Shown: one piece after another, positions 26,132 to 35,606 of the stretch
Numbering within the stretch: the stretch's first letter is position 1
Layout: the number at the start of each line of letters is the position of its first letter
Assembly (NCBI RefSeq): GCF_002206635.1
Contig: NZ_NGUO01000008.1
Location: forward strand, 87,197 to 151,196
Direction of reading: 5' to 3'
Source of the DNA: Polynucleobacter aenigmaticus
Lineage (GTDB): Bacteria > Pseudomonadota > Gammaproteobacteria > Burkholderiales > Burkholderiaceae
Length of the DNA: 64,000 nt
Made by a program: the position numbers and the translations under genes
Notes under the pieces: model-generated
Told to the model about the DNA's origin: nothing
Databases searched by the model: none
What the model saw: only the letters and a program-made list of their open reading frames with translations

Positions 26132-28048
26132 ATGGCACTAGTTAAAAAACCAACCGCATCAACTGCAAGTTTAGGCGCAGATATTAAGGGTAATGCAGCT
26201 TCCAATCGCGAGGCTGATGCCGCGCGTAAAAAAGCAAGAACCCTGGGCAAGCAACAACAGGCTGCTGAGCGTATTGCCGCTGCAACTGCCGAATTGGCTT
26301 CGGGTATTGCTGAAGCTGCCGCTGCAACCGAAGAGTTAAAGCGTATATCAGATCAAATTGCCACGGTCGCAGAAGAAGCGTCTGGCGCGGCCCAGGAATC
26401 ATTAGCTGGGTTTACGCAGGTAGCGGGCGCTATTGATCGCCAGCTACAAAATGCTGACATTAGCCAGTCTAAATTAGAGGCAACTCAAGGTTTGATCGTT
26501 TCAACTAGCAATGATATTGCTGAGCTTATTACTAATGTAGGTATTGCCGCTCAACGTCAAGCAGCTTCAGTAACAATGGTTATCGAGCTGGAAAAGCAAG
26601 CGGCTAACATCGGAGATATCGTTAAAGCTGTTGCCCGTATTGCTGATCAAACTAATCTATTGGCATTGAACGCTGCAATCGAAGCAGCTCGGGCTGGGCA
26701 GCATGGCAAGGGATTTGCTGTTGTTGCTGATGAAGTCAGAACTTTGGCAGAAACTTCAGAAAAGAGCGCCAAACAGATTCAAGAGTTAGTCGGTCAAATT
26801 CAAGATGATGTGAAGAATATTGCAACGGGTATTAATACTTCTGCAGAAACTATGGAATCTGAGGCAGTTAAAGCTCAAGTAATCACAGTTCAGAATGAAC
26901 AAATTCGTTTAGATACAATCGCTTGCGTTGTCGGTATTCAGGAAATTGCAACGGGCGCAACCCAATCTAACGCTGCCGCTGAACAGGCATTGAAGGGCTC
27001 ACAGGATATAGCTGCTGCTGCAGAAGAGCAATCTGCTGCTGCCGAAGAGGGTGCTAAAACCGTTGATGAGCAAGGCTCAGCATTAGCCCAAGCAGAACAA
27101 GCAGCTCAGTCTTTAGCTGAATTGAGTGAAGATCTTAAAAACTCTACCGATGTGGCTAAGAGCGCTGAAGAGGTAGCTTCTTCTGCCGAACAATTATCTT
27201 CTGCAGTACAAGAAATTAATCGTGCTGCTGCGCAAGTAATGACTGCCATAGAGCAAATTAGTAGAGCTGCTGGAACACAGTCTGCAGCCGCTGATCAATC
27301 TGCCGCTGCCATTACCCAAATTGAAACTGGTTTAGAGGTTTCACAGGCTCGTGCAACAGACATTGGCTCAAAAATTACAACCATTCAATCTCTCTTGGGA
27401 GTTAATAAGACAAGTGTTGATGCTTTGATCGTTGGAATTACTACCTCTGTAGAGGCAACTATTGAAAGTGTTAAGAAGGTCAAAGATTTAGAGCTGGTAT
27501 CCCGTCGTATTGATAAGATCGTTGAAGCAATTTCAACTGTATCCATTCAAACCAATATGTTAGCTGTTAACGGTGCTATTGAAGCGGCTCGTGCCGGTGA
27601 GTTCGGTAAGGGTTTTGTAGTAGTTGCCACTGACATTCGTAATCTGGCACATGATTCCTCTGAAAATGCTGATCGCATTAAAGATTTGGTTAAGGCAGTT
27701 CAGGATCAAATTACAGTCGTGGGACGTGATTTAGAGGAGATTGCAGTAACTGCAAATACTGAGATTGAAAGAGCAAAAGCAAGCACTACCAACTTAGTCA
27801 TTATTGAATCTGACATGGGTATTGTAGATAAAGGTACTCAGGAAATCTTAGCTGCCTCTAATGAAATAGCCACTACTATTGGCCAGGTCAAAAAAGGTAT
27901 TGAGCAAATTGCGAATGCGGCTACTGAAGCCTCTACAGCAGCTGCTCAAGCAGCGAGCGCTGCTAAGCAACAATCTGATGGTGCCGAAGAATTAGCCTCC
28001 GCGATCGAGGAAATTGCTTCTTTGGCTGATGAATTACAAAGCGCTTAA
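26132..28048 (+). CDS. Soluble chemoreceptor with two signalling hairpin tips (DosM-like)
   Basis: A 638-residue, almost entirely helical protein without any transmembrane segment or ligand domain. It contains two copies of the MCP hairpin tip, 300 residues apart. Tip 1 is near residues 167-205 ([20 protein letters not shown]). Tip 2 is near 467-505 ([20 protein letters not shown]). Glu/Gln-Ala-rich helices that could carry methylation sites flank each (for example [14 protein letters not shown]). Vibrio cholerae DosM is the known precedent for a double-signalling-domain receptor, which bridges the two CheA/CheW layers of a cytoplasmic array. Tip 2 departs more from consensus. First gene of a tight 11-gene operon. 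Confidence 0.9.
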   Translation: MALVKKPTASTASLGADIKGNAASNREADAARKKARTLGKQQQAAERIAAATAELASGIAEAAAATEELKRISDQIATVAEEASGAAQESLAGFTQVAGAIDRQLQNADISQSKLEATQGLIVSTSNDIAELITNVGIAAQRQAASVTMVIELEKQAANIGDIVKAVARIADQTNLLALNAAIEAARAGQHGKGFAVVADEVRTLAETSEKSAKQIQELVGQIQDDVKNIATGINTSAETMESEAVKAQVITVQNEQIRLDTIACVVGIQEIATGATQSNAAAEQALKGSQDIAAAAEEQSAAAEEGAKTVDEQGSALAQAEQAAQSLAELSEDLKNSTDVAKSAEEVASSAEQLSSAVQEINRAAAQVMTAIEQISRAAGTQSAAADQSAAAITQIETGLEVSQARATDIGSKITTIQSLLGVNKTSVDALIVGITTSVEATIESVKKVKDLELVSRRIDKIVEAISTVSIQTNMLAVNGAIEAARAGEFGKGFVVVATDIRNLAHDSSENADRIKDLVKAVQDQITVVGRDLEEIAVTANTEIERAKASTTNLVIIESDMGIVDKGTQEILAASNEIATTIGQVKKGIEQIANAATEASTAAAQAASAAKQQSDGAEELASAIEEIASLADELQSA

Positions 28049-28069
28049 TAGCTTAAGGAAATCCATAAC

Positions 28070-29653
28070 ATGACAAACGATACCCAAATGAATGGGATTG
28101 ATGAGTCGATGGTGCTGGAGGGGGCGGCTGAAGTTAGCCGCACCGATACCCGTCAATTTGTTACTTTCATAGCTGGTAATGAAGTATTTGCAGTAGATAT
28201 GGCGCCTGTGCAAGAAATTATTCGTGTACCGGATGTTGTACGCGTGCCATTGGCGCCTAGCACTTTAAACGGGCTTGCCAACTTACGTGGCAAGGTACTC
28301 CCAATCATTTCTTTGCGCCGGATGTTTGGTTTTGAAGATTTAGCGCATGATGACTCTACCCGTGCTGTTGTGGTTGATTTAGGCCAGCCACTGGGTTTCG
28401 TGGTGGATCGCGTGGCTAGCGTGGTTGGAGTGGACGTGAGCAAGATCGAGGGCGTTGGTGGTATTAGCAGTGCGATTAATACCGAATTGCTTTCCGGCAT
28501 GATCAAAGACGTAGGCGGTCATGCCATGATTATGATTCTCAACTTTGAGAAATTGATCGAGCATGAATTTTCCCAAATTGCCTTGATTGCTAAAACAGCT
28601 AATCTAGGCGATGCGCATGCAAGCGGGATGAATGCTGAAGCTGAGATTGCAGAGTCTAATGATGAATTGCAATTAGTCAGCTTTGATGTGGCTGATCAAG
28701 AGTATGCAATTGACATTAATGATGTGCAGGAAATCGTTCAGGTTCCTGACAATATTATTCATGTGCCACGTTCACAAGCCCATGTAATTGGTGTAATGAC
28801 TTTACGTAATCGTCTTTTGCCACTAGTCTCTTTGCGCAAAATGTTTGCATTGCCTGATAAGCAGCTTGATGAAACTAGCCGTATTGTCATTTTGACCTTA
28901 GGCGGTGTTTCTGTTGGTATTGCAGTTGATGGCGTTAGTGAAGTCTTGCGTGTGGCCAAGGCTCACGTAGATGCGATGCCTGCCATGTTAGCGCGCGAAG
29001 GCAATCTCTCAGATATTTCAGAAATCTGCCGATTGGATGACGGTAAGCGTTTGGTATCCATTATTACTGCGCGCAATCTTTTCGACCACTCTGCAATTAA
29101 AGAGGCATTGAATGCCGTGAATAATATGGATCAAGATAATACTCAAGAAGTCCTTACGCACGAAGAGGGCATTGACGATGACGAACAAGTAGTCATTTTC
29201 TTACTCGATAAAGAAGAGTTTGGCGCAGCTATCACTAGCGTGCAAGAAATCGTTCGCGTTCCAGAGGATTTAGTTCGTGTGCCACATGCAGCAGACTTTG
29301 TTGAGGGCGTTATTAATTTGCGCGGTAGTGTATTGCCCGTGATTGATTTAAGAACTCGTTTAGGTTTGGAAGTAGTGGAGCGTTCTGATGGTCAGCGCAT
29401 TATGGTGTTCTTAATTAACGGAATGCGTACAGGGTTCATTGTTGATCATGTCGCAGAAGTTCTTAGAATACCTAAAGCAGCGATTGAGCAGTCTCCAAAA
29501 TTGTCAGTAGAACATGGCAAGCTCTTGTCTCGTATGGCTAATCTTGAGAAGCAAAAACGCATGATTCAGTTAATTGACACTGAGCATTTGATTGCCGGTG
29601 ATGATTTACTGAAGTTGGCAGCGGTGACCAAGACTCAAGCGAGTGTGGAGTAA
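28070..29653 (+). CDS. Triple-CheW-domain scaffold protein
   Basis: A 527-residue protein made of three consecutive CheW domains (about residues 20-165, 200-345 and 370-510). Each has the CheW core (VQEIIRVPDVVRVPLAPS, VQEIVQVPDNIIHVPRSQ, VQEIVRVPEDLVRVPHAA) and the N-L-R-G/N motif that contacts receptors and CheA. Repeat 2 has TLRNR instead of NLRGK, so its binding may differ. CheW normally has one domain of about 160 residues, so this is a multi-domain scaffold. It is probably a structural part of the array formed with the two-tip receptor 21 bases upstream. Confidence 0.93.
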   Translation: MTNDTQMNGIDESMVLEGAAEVSRTDTRQFVTFIAGNEVFAVDMAPVQEIIRVPDVVRVPLAPSTLNGLANLRGKVLPIISLRRMFGFEDLAHDDSTRAVVVDLGQPLGFVVDRVASVVGVDVSKIEGVGGISSAINTELLSGMIKDVGGHAMIMILNFEKLIEHEFSQIALIAKTANLGDAHASGMNAEAEIAESNDELQLVSFDVADQEYAIDINDVQEIVQVPDNIIHVPRSQAHVIGVMTLRNRLLPLVSLRKMFALPDKQLDETSRIVILTLGGVSVGIAVDGVSEVLRVAKAHVDAMPAMLAREGNLSDISEICRLDDGKRLVSIITARNLFDHSAIKEALNAVNNMDQDNTQEVLTHEEGIDDDEQVVIFLLDKEEFGAAITSVQEIVRVPEDLVRVPHAADFVEGVINLRGSVLPVIDLRTRLGLEVVERSDGQRIMVFLINGMRTGFIVDHVAEVLRIPKAAIEQSPKLSVEHGKLLSRMANLEKQKRMIQLIDTEHLIAGDDLLKLAAVTKTQASVE

Positions 29654-29658
29654 TAAAG

Positions 29659-30729
29659 GTGATTCGATTATTGATCGTTGATGATTCGGCGCTGATGCGC
29701 CGTCAATTAACAACCTTATTTGAGGCTGAAGGGGATTTTGATATCCGCCATGCCAGAAATGGGCGTGAGGCTGTCGAACTCAATCGCGAGTTTGAGCCTC
29801 ACGTGATCAGTTTAGATATAAATATGCCCGATATGGATGGCTTAACGGCCTTATCCCTGATTATGGCCCAACGTCCTGTTGGGGTGGTGATGGTGTCATC
29901 CCTTACTGAAAAGGGCGCATTAGCTACTTTTGAAGCCTTACATTTAGGTGCGATTGATTATGTCGCTAAACCTGGCGGTACGATTTCATTGTCGATTGAT
30001 GTCATTAAAGACGATCTGATCTCGAAAATTCGGGCCGCTTCGCGTGCTCGCCTCAAGGGTAAGACTTCTGTAAAGACTTTATCTGAGCGCATGCGCGATG
30101 ATCGGGCTAGAACTATTAGCAATGCCAAGAAGATGCGACCTAAAAGTCAGCATGGTGATGGCTTGGTATTAATTGGCGTATCGACAGGCGGACCACGAAC
30201 CTTAGAAGAAATTTTGCCGCAGTTACCAGCGGATTTTCCGTGGCCCATTTTAGTAGCACAACATATGCCAGCTGCATTTACTAAGTCTTTTGCAGATCGC
30301 TTAAATAACGTTTGCCCATTGAGGGTATCAGAGTTATCGCAGCCCACTGTCATTGAGCCTGGCCATATTTATATCGGTAAGGGCGGTGCGGACATGCTGG
30401 TAGCCAATAGGGTTGGTCGATTGATGGCAATACCTAAGCCAGAAAATACGGATTTCTTGTGGCACCCTTCGGTTGAGTTATTGGGGCGTTCAGCACTTGA
30501 GCACGTTAATCCTGAGGCCATCATTGGAGTGATGTTGACGGGTATGGGCTATGACGGAGCGGATGCATTTTCTGAAATTAAGAGTCGAGGTGGCAAGACG
30601 ATTGCTGAATCAGAAGAGTCGGCAGTGGTATTTGGTATGCCAGCCGAATTAATCGAACGCAAAGGCGCGAGCGTCATTTGTACATCGGACAAAGTAGCAT
30701 CGCAGCTCAATCGTTGGGCTGGGTTTTAA
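29659..30729 (+). CDS. cheB: Chemoreceptor methylesterase/deamidase CheB (second system)
   Basis: A 356-residue response regulator-methylesterase. REC domain: Asp8/Asp9 and phospho-acceptor Asp53 (LDINMPDMDG). Esterase domain: Ser175 (GVSTGG), His202 (AQHMP) and Asp299 (TGMGYDG), so the catalytic triad is complete. It removes methyl groups from receptor glutamates, giving adaptation. The GTG start at 29659 lies 5 bases after the triple-CheW gene. Paralogue of the cheB at 47003-48073. Confidence 0.96.
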   Translation: MIRLLIVDDSALMRRQLTTLFEAEGDFDIRHARNGREAVELNREFEPHVISLDINMPDMDGLTALSLIMAQRPVGVVMVSSLTEKGALATFEALHLGAIDYVAKPGGTISLSIDVIKDDLISKIRAASRARLKGKTSVKTLSERMRDDRARTISNAKKMRPKSQHGDGLVLIGVSTGGPRTLEEILPQLPADFPWPILVAQHMPAAFTKSFADRLNNVCPLRVSELSQPTVIEPGHIYIGKGGADMLVANRVGRLMAIPKPENTDFLWHPSVELLGRSALEHVNPEAIIGVMLTGMGYDGADAFSEIKSRGGKTIAESEESAVVFGMPAELIERKGASVICTSDKVASQLNRWAGF

Positions 30730-30741
30730 AAGGAAATTATT

Positions 30742-31365
30742 GTGGCATTAATTAAAAGTAAAGCCTTGCCCCAAGCTGTTGAGTTAACTGCTGAAGAAAA
30801 ACCTAGCTGTGAAAGTTTGCTTGCACAACTGTCAGATGAAAATCCGGAAACACGTCGCTGGGCAGCACGCGATATGTTGCATTGCGAAGATGCCAGCGAA
30901 GCATTGGTATCGCGCCTAAAAATAGAGTCTGAACTTTCTGTCCGAGAAGTCATTTTGACAGCCTTAATTCACTTAAAGAGCCCCAACTCGATTGCTGGAC
31001 TGGTTGAATGTTTACGCAGCGAGGACCCATCCTTGAGGAACGAAGCTCTGGAAGCGATGAAGCAGCTTCCTGACTTGGTTGCCCCAATTATGGTCGATCT
31101 TCTCAATGATGAGGATCCTGATGTCAGAATTTTCTCAGTCAATATTTTGGAGTCCTTACGTCATTCCGATGTTGAATCGTGGTTAATCGGCGTAGTTGAA
31201 GAGGATCCCCATGTCAATGTCTGCGCTACAGCTTTGGATTTACTCAGTGAAGTGGGTACTGAGGCTGCGATGGTAGCAATTCCAAAAATAAAGGCTCGTT
31301 TTGCTGATGAACCTTATATCCAATTTGCTGCCGATTTGGCTTTCAAACGCATAACAGAATGCTAA
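30742..31365 (+). CDS. HEAT-repeat protein of the chemosensory operon
   Basis: A 207-residue alpha-solenoid protein of about five HEAT-like repeats (ETRRWAARDML, SVREVILTALIHL, SLRNEALEAMKQL, DVRIFSVNILESL, NVCATALDLLSEV). HEAT repeats are protein-protein interaction surfaces. No enzymatic motif is visible. The start is a GTG with AAAGGAAA just before it. It lies between cheB and cheR, so a role in assembling or regulating this array is likely. Its exact job is unknown. Confidence 0.8.
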   Translation: MALIKSKALPQAVELTAEEKPSCESLLAQLSDENPETRRWAARDMLHCEDASEALVSRLKIESELSVREVILTALIHLKSPNSIAGLVECLRSEDPSLRNEALEAMKQLPDLVAPIMVDLLNDEDPDVRIFSVNILESLRHSDVESWLIGVVEEDPHVNVCATALDLLSEVGTEAAMVAIPKIKARFADEPYIQFAADLAFKRITEC

Positions 31366-31373
31366 AAAATACG

Positions 31374-32246
31374 ATGTCTAGGACCGCCTTACGTAAGACG
31401 GGCGAAATTACTATTAGCGAAGAGGACTTTAATAAGTTTCGGGAATTCTTCTATCGCAAAACAGGAATTAGTTTTGAGTCAAGCAAACGTTATTTTGTTG
31501 ATAAACGCTTGATTGACCGTGTCAATGCTACTGGTAGTGAAAATTTCCGTAGTTATTTCATTATGCTGCGCTTTCAAGCCTCTGGCGAAGAGCTGCAATT
31601 TTTAACCAATGCAATGACTGTGAATGAAACCTATTTCATGCGTGAGGAAGATCAATTTAAGTGCTTAGTTGATTCTATCTTGCCGGAAATTATGAAGCGT
31701 AAAGCTGCCACTAGAAACAGGCTCATTCGAATTTGGAGTATTCCTTCATCCTCCGGAGAGGAGCCATATTCAATTGCAATGTGTCTACTAGAGCGATGGG
31801 CTGATATTCACGAGTGGGATATTGAAATCATCTCCTCAGATATTGATACGGGTATTTTGCATAAGGCGAAGATTGGGCGCTATTCCGAGCGCTCAATTCA
31901 AAAATTACCCAAGGCATGGCTCAATAAATACTTCCGCCGCGTTGGTGAGGGGTATCAGATTAATGATGACTTGAGGGAGGCGGTTGAGTTCACCCGTGTA
32001 AACCTTACTGAACCTGCCGATACACGTCCTTACCGGAACTTCGATGTTATTTTCTGTCGTAATTTACTTATTTACTTTGATGACGTTTCACGCAAAACAG
32101 CGGCTGAATGTTTCTATGATGCGCTAACACCTGGCGGCTTTATATGTTTAGGACATTCTGAATCCATGAGTCGCATCTCCCCGCTATTTAAACCGCGTAA
32201 ATTCCCTGAAGCCGTCATTTACCAAAGACCCCTGGAGGCAAGATGA
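31374..32246 (+). CDS. cheR: Chemoreceptor methyltransferase CheR (second system)
   Basis: A protein of about 290 residues: N-terminal CheR helical domain and C-terminal SAM-binding domain (IRIWSIPSSSGEEPYSIAMC, then DIEIISSDIDTGILHKAK, then FDVIFCRNLLIYFD). It methylates receptor glutamates. The SAM motif I reads SIPSSSGEEP where most CheR have (C/S)AGCSTGEEPYS. I prefer the ATG at 31374, because the ATG at 31359 would overlap the upstream gene. It ends in an ATGA overlap with the next gene. Confidence 0.95.
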   Translation: MSRTALRKTGEITISEEDFNKFREFFYRKTGISFESSKRYFVDKRLIDRVNATGSENFRSYFIMLRFQASGEELQFLTNAMTVNETYFMREEDQFKCLVDSILPEIMKRKAATRNRLIRIWSIPSSSGEEPYSIAMCLLERWADIHEWDIEIISSDIDTGILHKAKIGRYSERSIQKLPKAWLNKYFRRVGEGYQINDDLREAVEFTRVNLTEPADTRPYRNFDVIFCRNLLIYFDDVSRKTAAECFYDALTPGGFICLGHSESMSRISPLFKPRKFPEAVIYQRPLEAR

Positions 32247-32611
32247 AGCGCATCCTAATTGTGGACGATGCTGCCACTGTACGTATGTACCACCGAAATA
32301 TTCTCGAATCCGCCGGCTTTGTAGTTGAAGAAGCGGTGAATGGATTAGAGGCACTCGAAAAAGCATTACAAACACCATTTGATTTGTACTTGGTAGATAT
32401 TAATATGCCGAAATTGGATGGATTTGGTTTCTTGCGCGAGCTGCGTAGTGAAGCAATTCCTCAAGCCCCGGCGATTATGGTTTCAACTGAATCTGAGGCG
32501 AATGATCGGTTAAATGCTTATAAAGCTGGTGCTAATGTGTATTTAGTGAAGCCAGTGAAGCCGGTGCAACTCCTAACGCATGCCCACTTATTATTAGGGG
32601 AGTCACGCTAA
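32243..32611 (+). CDS. CheY-like response regulator
   Basis: A 122-residue single REC domain. Acidic pocket D8/D9, phospho-acceptor D52 (VDINMPKLDG), switch region VSTES and Lys near 104 (VKPVKP). It overlaps cheR at the start, and its TAA shares an A with the ATG of the cheA that follows. It is one of two stand-alone receivers in this operon, so phosphoryl groups may be split between outputs or one may be a sink. Confidence 0.95.
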   Translation: MKRILIVDDAATVRMYHRNILESAGFVVEEAVNGLEALEKALQTPFDLYLVDINMPKLDGFGFLRELRSEAIPQAPAIMVSTESEANDRLNAYKAGANVYLVKPVKPVQLLTHAHLLLGESR

Positions 32612-35355
32612 TGAATCCGCTTCTAGAGCAATTTCTAGCTGAGGCACGTGAATTTCTCCAGGGAATTGGAGAGAAGCTCATAGAGTTGGAGCGCACTCCA
32701 GATGATGCTGATTTAGTAAATGAATTATTCCGACTGGTGCACACACTGAAGGGAAATAGCGGTTTATTTGATTTTCCGGAAATGATTCGCGTATTACATG
32801 CCGGTGAAGATTTAATGGATGTTGTGCGAAATGGTAAGACCCTGTATTCACAAGAGCTAGCGGATCGATTGCTAGATGCAATGGATTTTGTCGGTTTGCT
32901 GTGTGACGAGATTGAGAGTGGCGGCGTAATCGCACCATCAAGAGCGACGGATTCTGTCAAGTTGGTGGAATCTTTGCGCGCCTTGATTACATTTCACCCA
33001 TCAGATCATGATTCCGCCCCAAAAGATGCTGCAATAGGCGCTTCAGAAGTAGTGGAACTACCATCCGCACAATTGTTGAGCAGTATTCCGGAATCTGCAC
33101 GTATGTCAGCCTACGTAGATGGAGGATCGCTTTATTGGATTCGCTACACTCCGATTTCTGAATGCTTCTTCCAGGGTGAAGATCCTTTTTACACCTCTAG
33201 AAGAGTGCCGGGATTATTGTGGGGAAGAGGTAGTTCACGTGCGGATTGGCCTGCGATGGCAGATTTCAATGCCTATGAATGCGCGCTTGATTTTTATGTA
33301 CTTAGCAATGCATCAAAAGAAGAATTGCTAGCCCATTATCGCTATGTCCCTGATCAAATTCAGATCTGCGCAATCGACCCACTCTTTTTGGTTATCCCCC
33401 AGGGGGACCCAAACGGCGGTCCAGTATACGAGGACTTCGTAATCGAGGCATTGCAGCTCTTAGACGCAGATGATTTTGAGGGTTTAAACCAAGCTGCTCA
33501 AACTATGATTGAGCTCAGTAGCCCAGATTTATGGTTTTCTTCTGCTTTACGTTGGTTAATTGTTCTACTTCAATCTGAACCAAAGAATTGTTCTGCCATT
33601 TGCGCATTGATTTTCTCTTTACGCACTTTGGATACGCCAAATTGGTGCGATATAAAGATGGAGTCTACCGATCTTGCAATAAATAATGATGCTTCATCAG
33701 CGTCCAATGTGATTGAATTGGTGACCAACCCAACACCAGCCAACATTATTTTTGATGACCTTTCAGAGGAAGAAGTTGAGGCCTTAGAGGACATCCTGGT
33801 TGATCAACGGCAAATTTTACTCTTAGAAGATCGCCCAAATTGGGTTGCTGGGCGATGGACATCTGTTGCCGGCACCTTAGTTAATTGTTTTGTGGCTAGT
33901 GGAAACGCAGATGCAAAAGGGGAGATTGAGGATGCACTAGCGCAATCTATCGCCACAATGAATCCGACCCCTTTATTGTATTGGCTCGACTCCCGCCTAG
34001 GTCTCATTGGCAAAGAGAGCTCTGGGCAAACCCCGGACTCAGCGTTATCCACGGAGGATGATGCTTTGTATGCGGCAATGATGGAGGACTCCGGTACTGC
34101 TATAGAAGGCACTATTCCTGTGGCCACAAAGAGTCAGGATACGCAGAAATTTGGTAAGCGTACAGATGAAACTATAGCTGCTCCGAAGAGTCTTAAGGTT
34201 GATCAAGTCAAGATTGATCGTTTGATGAATCTCATTGGCGAGATGGTTGTCTCTAAGAATGCATTGCCATATTTAGCGCAACGTGCTGAAGATCAATTTG
34301 GTGTTCGTGAGTTATCGCGTGAAATCAAAACACAATATGCGGTAATCAACCGTATTGCTGAAGAGATGCAAGATGCCATCATGCAGGTTCGTATGATGCC
34401 CGTATCGTTTGTATTTCAGAGATTCCCGCGGCTAGTACGTGATATATCGCGCAAGCTAGGAAAAGAGGTTAACCTGGTTTTAGAGGGTGAAGATACCGAG
34501 GCAGATAAAAATATTATCGAATCTTTAGCAGACCCATTAATTCATATTCTTCGCAATAGTTTGGACCATGGCCTAGAGACACCTGATATTCGTAAGGCTG
34601 CCAAAAAACCCACTACGGGCACCTTAACTATCCGCGCTGCACAAGAGGCCGATCAAGTCATTATTGAGATCCAGGATGATGGCAAAGGAATTGACCCGGT
34701 TGCAATTAAGCGCAAGGCTTATGAAAAGGGGATCATTGACGAGGCAACTTTCGAACGCATTACCGATGCTCAAGCCGTCAACTTAGTATTCACAGCAGGC
34801 TTTTCAACTGCTGAAACCATTTCAGATCTTTCTGGTCGTGGCGTTGGGATGGATGTAGTGAGATCTGCTGTAGAAGGAGTGAATGGCACTATTGTTTTGG
34901 ACAGTGAAGTGGGTAAGGGTACTCGTATCCGCATCTCATTACCCCTCTCTATGGCCGTTACCAAGGTGATGATTGTGGAGTCTGACCAACAGATATTTGG
35001 TGTACCAATGGATCATGTGGTGGAAACTGTGCGCGTACCACGTCATGCCATTCGCGCCATTAAAAATAATCTGACAACTCTATTAAGGGGGCGACTCATT
35101 CCCTTGAAAAATCTTAATGCACTTTTAGATATTCCCGCCAATCAATTATCTAATGAACATGATGAGTTGGCGGTACTGGTTGTTCGAATAGGGTCTGAGT
35201 CAGTAGGTCTTGTGGTGGATAACTTTAATGAAACGATAGACGTGATTCAAAAGCCGCTGGATGGTGTGTTGGGTGGCTTATCGGCTTACTCTGGTTCCGC
35301 CTTGATGGGCAATGGATCCGTTTTGATGGTGTTGAATGTGAAGGAGATTGTGTAA
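32611..35355 (+). CDS. cheA: Chemotaxis histidine kinase CheA (second system), with large extra region
   Basis: A 914-residue kinase. N-terminal HPt with His44 (RLVHTLKGNSGLFDF), dimerisation domain from about residue 525 (KIDRLMNLIGEMVV), and an ATPase domain with N box (DPLIHILRNSLDHGLE), G1 (DDGKGI) and G2 ([10 protein letters not shown]). A C-terminal CheW-like domain (about 785-910) closes the protein. Catalytic motifs are complete. Between HPt and dimerisation domain there are about 400 residues instead of a short P2 domain. The first part (YWIRYTPISECFFQGEDPFY) resembles a P2-like regulator-binding fold. The rest is unrecognised and rich in aromatic and acidic residues. Confidence 0.96.
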   Translation: MNPLLEQFLAEAREFLQGIGEKLIELERTPDDADLVNELFRLVHTLKGNSGLFDFPEMIRVLHAGEDLMDVVRNGKTLYSQELADRLLDAMDFVGLLCDEIESGGVIAPSRATDSVKLVESLRALITFHPSDHDSAPKDAAIGASEVVELPSAQLLSSIPESARMSAYVDGGSLYWIRYTPISECFFQGEDPFYTSRRVPGLLWGRGSSRADWPAMADFNAYECALDFYVLSNASKEELLAHYRYVPDQIQICAIDPLFLVIPQGDPNGGPVYEDFVIEALQLLDADDFEGLNQAAQTMIELSSPDLWFSSALRWLIVLLQSEPKNCSAICALIFSLRTLDTPNWCDIKMESTDLAINNDASSASNVIELVTNPTPANIIFDDLSEEEVEALEDILVDQRQILLLEDRPNWVAGRWTSVAGTLVNCFVASGNADAKGEIEDALAQSIATMNPTPLLYWLDSRLGLIGKESSGQTPDSALSTEDDALYAAMMEDSGTAIEGTIPVATKSQDTQKFGKRTDETIAAPKSLKVDQVKIDRLMNLIGEMVVSKNALPYLAQRAEDQFGVRELSREIKTQYAVINRIAEEMQDAIMQVRMMPVSFVFQRFPRLVRDISRKLGKEVNLVLEGEDTEADKNIIESLADPLIHILRNSLDHGLETPDIRKAAKKPTTGTLTIRAAQEADQVIIEIQDDGKGIDPVAIKRKAYEKGIIDEATFERITDAQAVNLVFTAGFSTAETISDLSGRGVGMDVVRSAVEGVNGTIVLDSEVGKGTRIRISLPLSMAVTKVMIVESDQQIFGVPMDHVVETVRVPRHAIRAIKNNLTTLLRGRLIPLKNLNALLDIPANQLSNEHDELAVLVVRIGSESVGLVVDNFNETIDVIQKPLDGVLGGLSAYSGSALMGNGSVLMVLNVKEIV

Positions 35356-35594
35356 TGTCAATTGAATTCAAGAAAAAAAAGGCCTTCTTTAAGGAAGTGG
35401 TTGGGGTTGAGGAGGCCGAGAGTCTATTGCAGTGGATTTCAGATAACCCTAGCGGCAAGATTGATTTGAATTCCTGTACCCATCTGCATTCAGCAAATCT
35501 ACAAGTGCTCGTTGCTTGTAAACCCTTTATTTCTGCCTGGCCACAGGATGCATCTCTACGTGTGTGGCTAGAAAACTCTTTAATTAATAAGTAA
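35355..35594 (+). CDS. Small STAS-like protein
   Basis: A 79-residue protein. The core KIDLNSCTHLHSANLQVLVA resembles the STAS pattern (LDLSgVxxiDSaGLqvL) with Ser46 at the place of the phosphorylatable serine of anti-sigma-factor antagonists. It is shorter than usual STAS domains (about 100). The ATG overlaps the cheA stop. Similar small STAS-like proteins occur in other chemosensory clusters, but the role is not clear. The fold assignment is tentative. Confidence 0.6.
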   Translation: MSIEFKKKKAFFKEVVGVEEAESLLQWISDNPSGKIDLNSCTHLHSANLQVLVACKPFISAWPQDASLRVWLENSLINK

Positions 35595-35606
35595 GGACTG
35601 ATTTCC

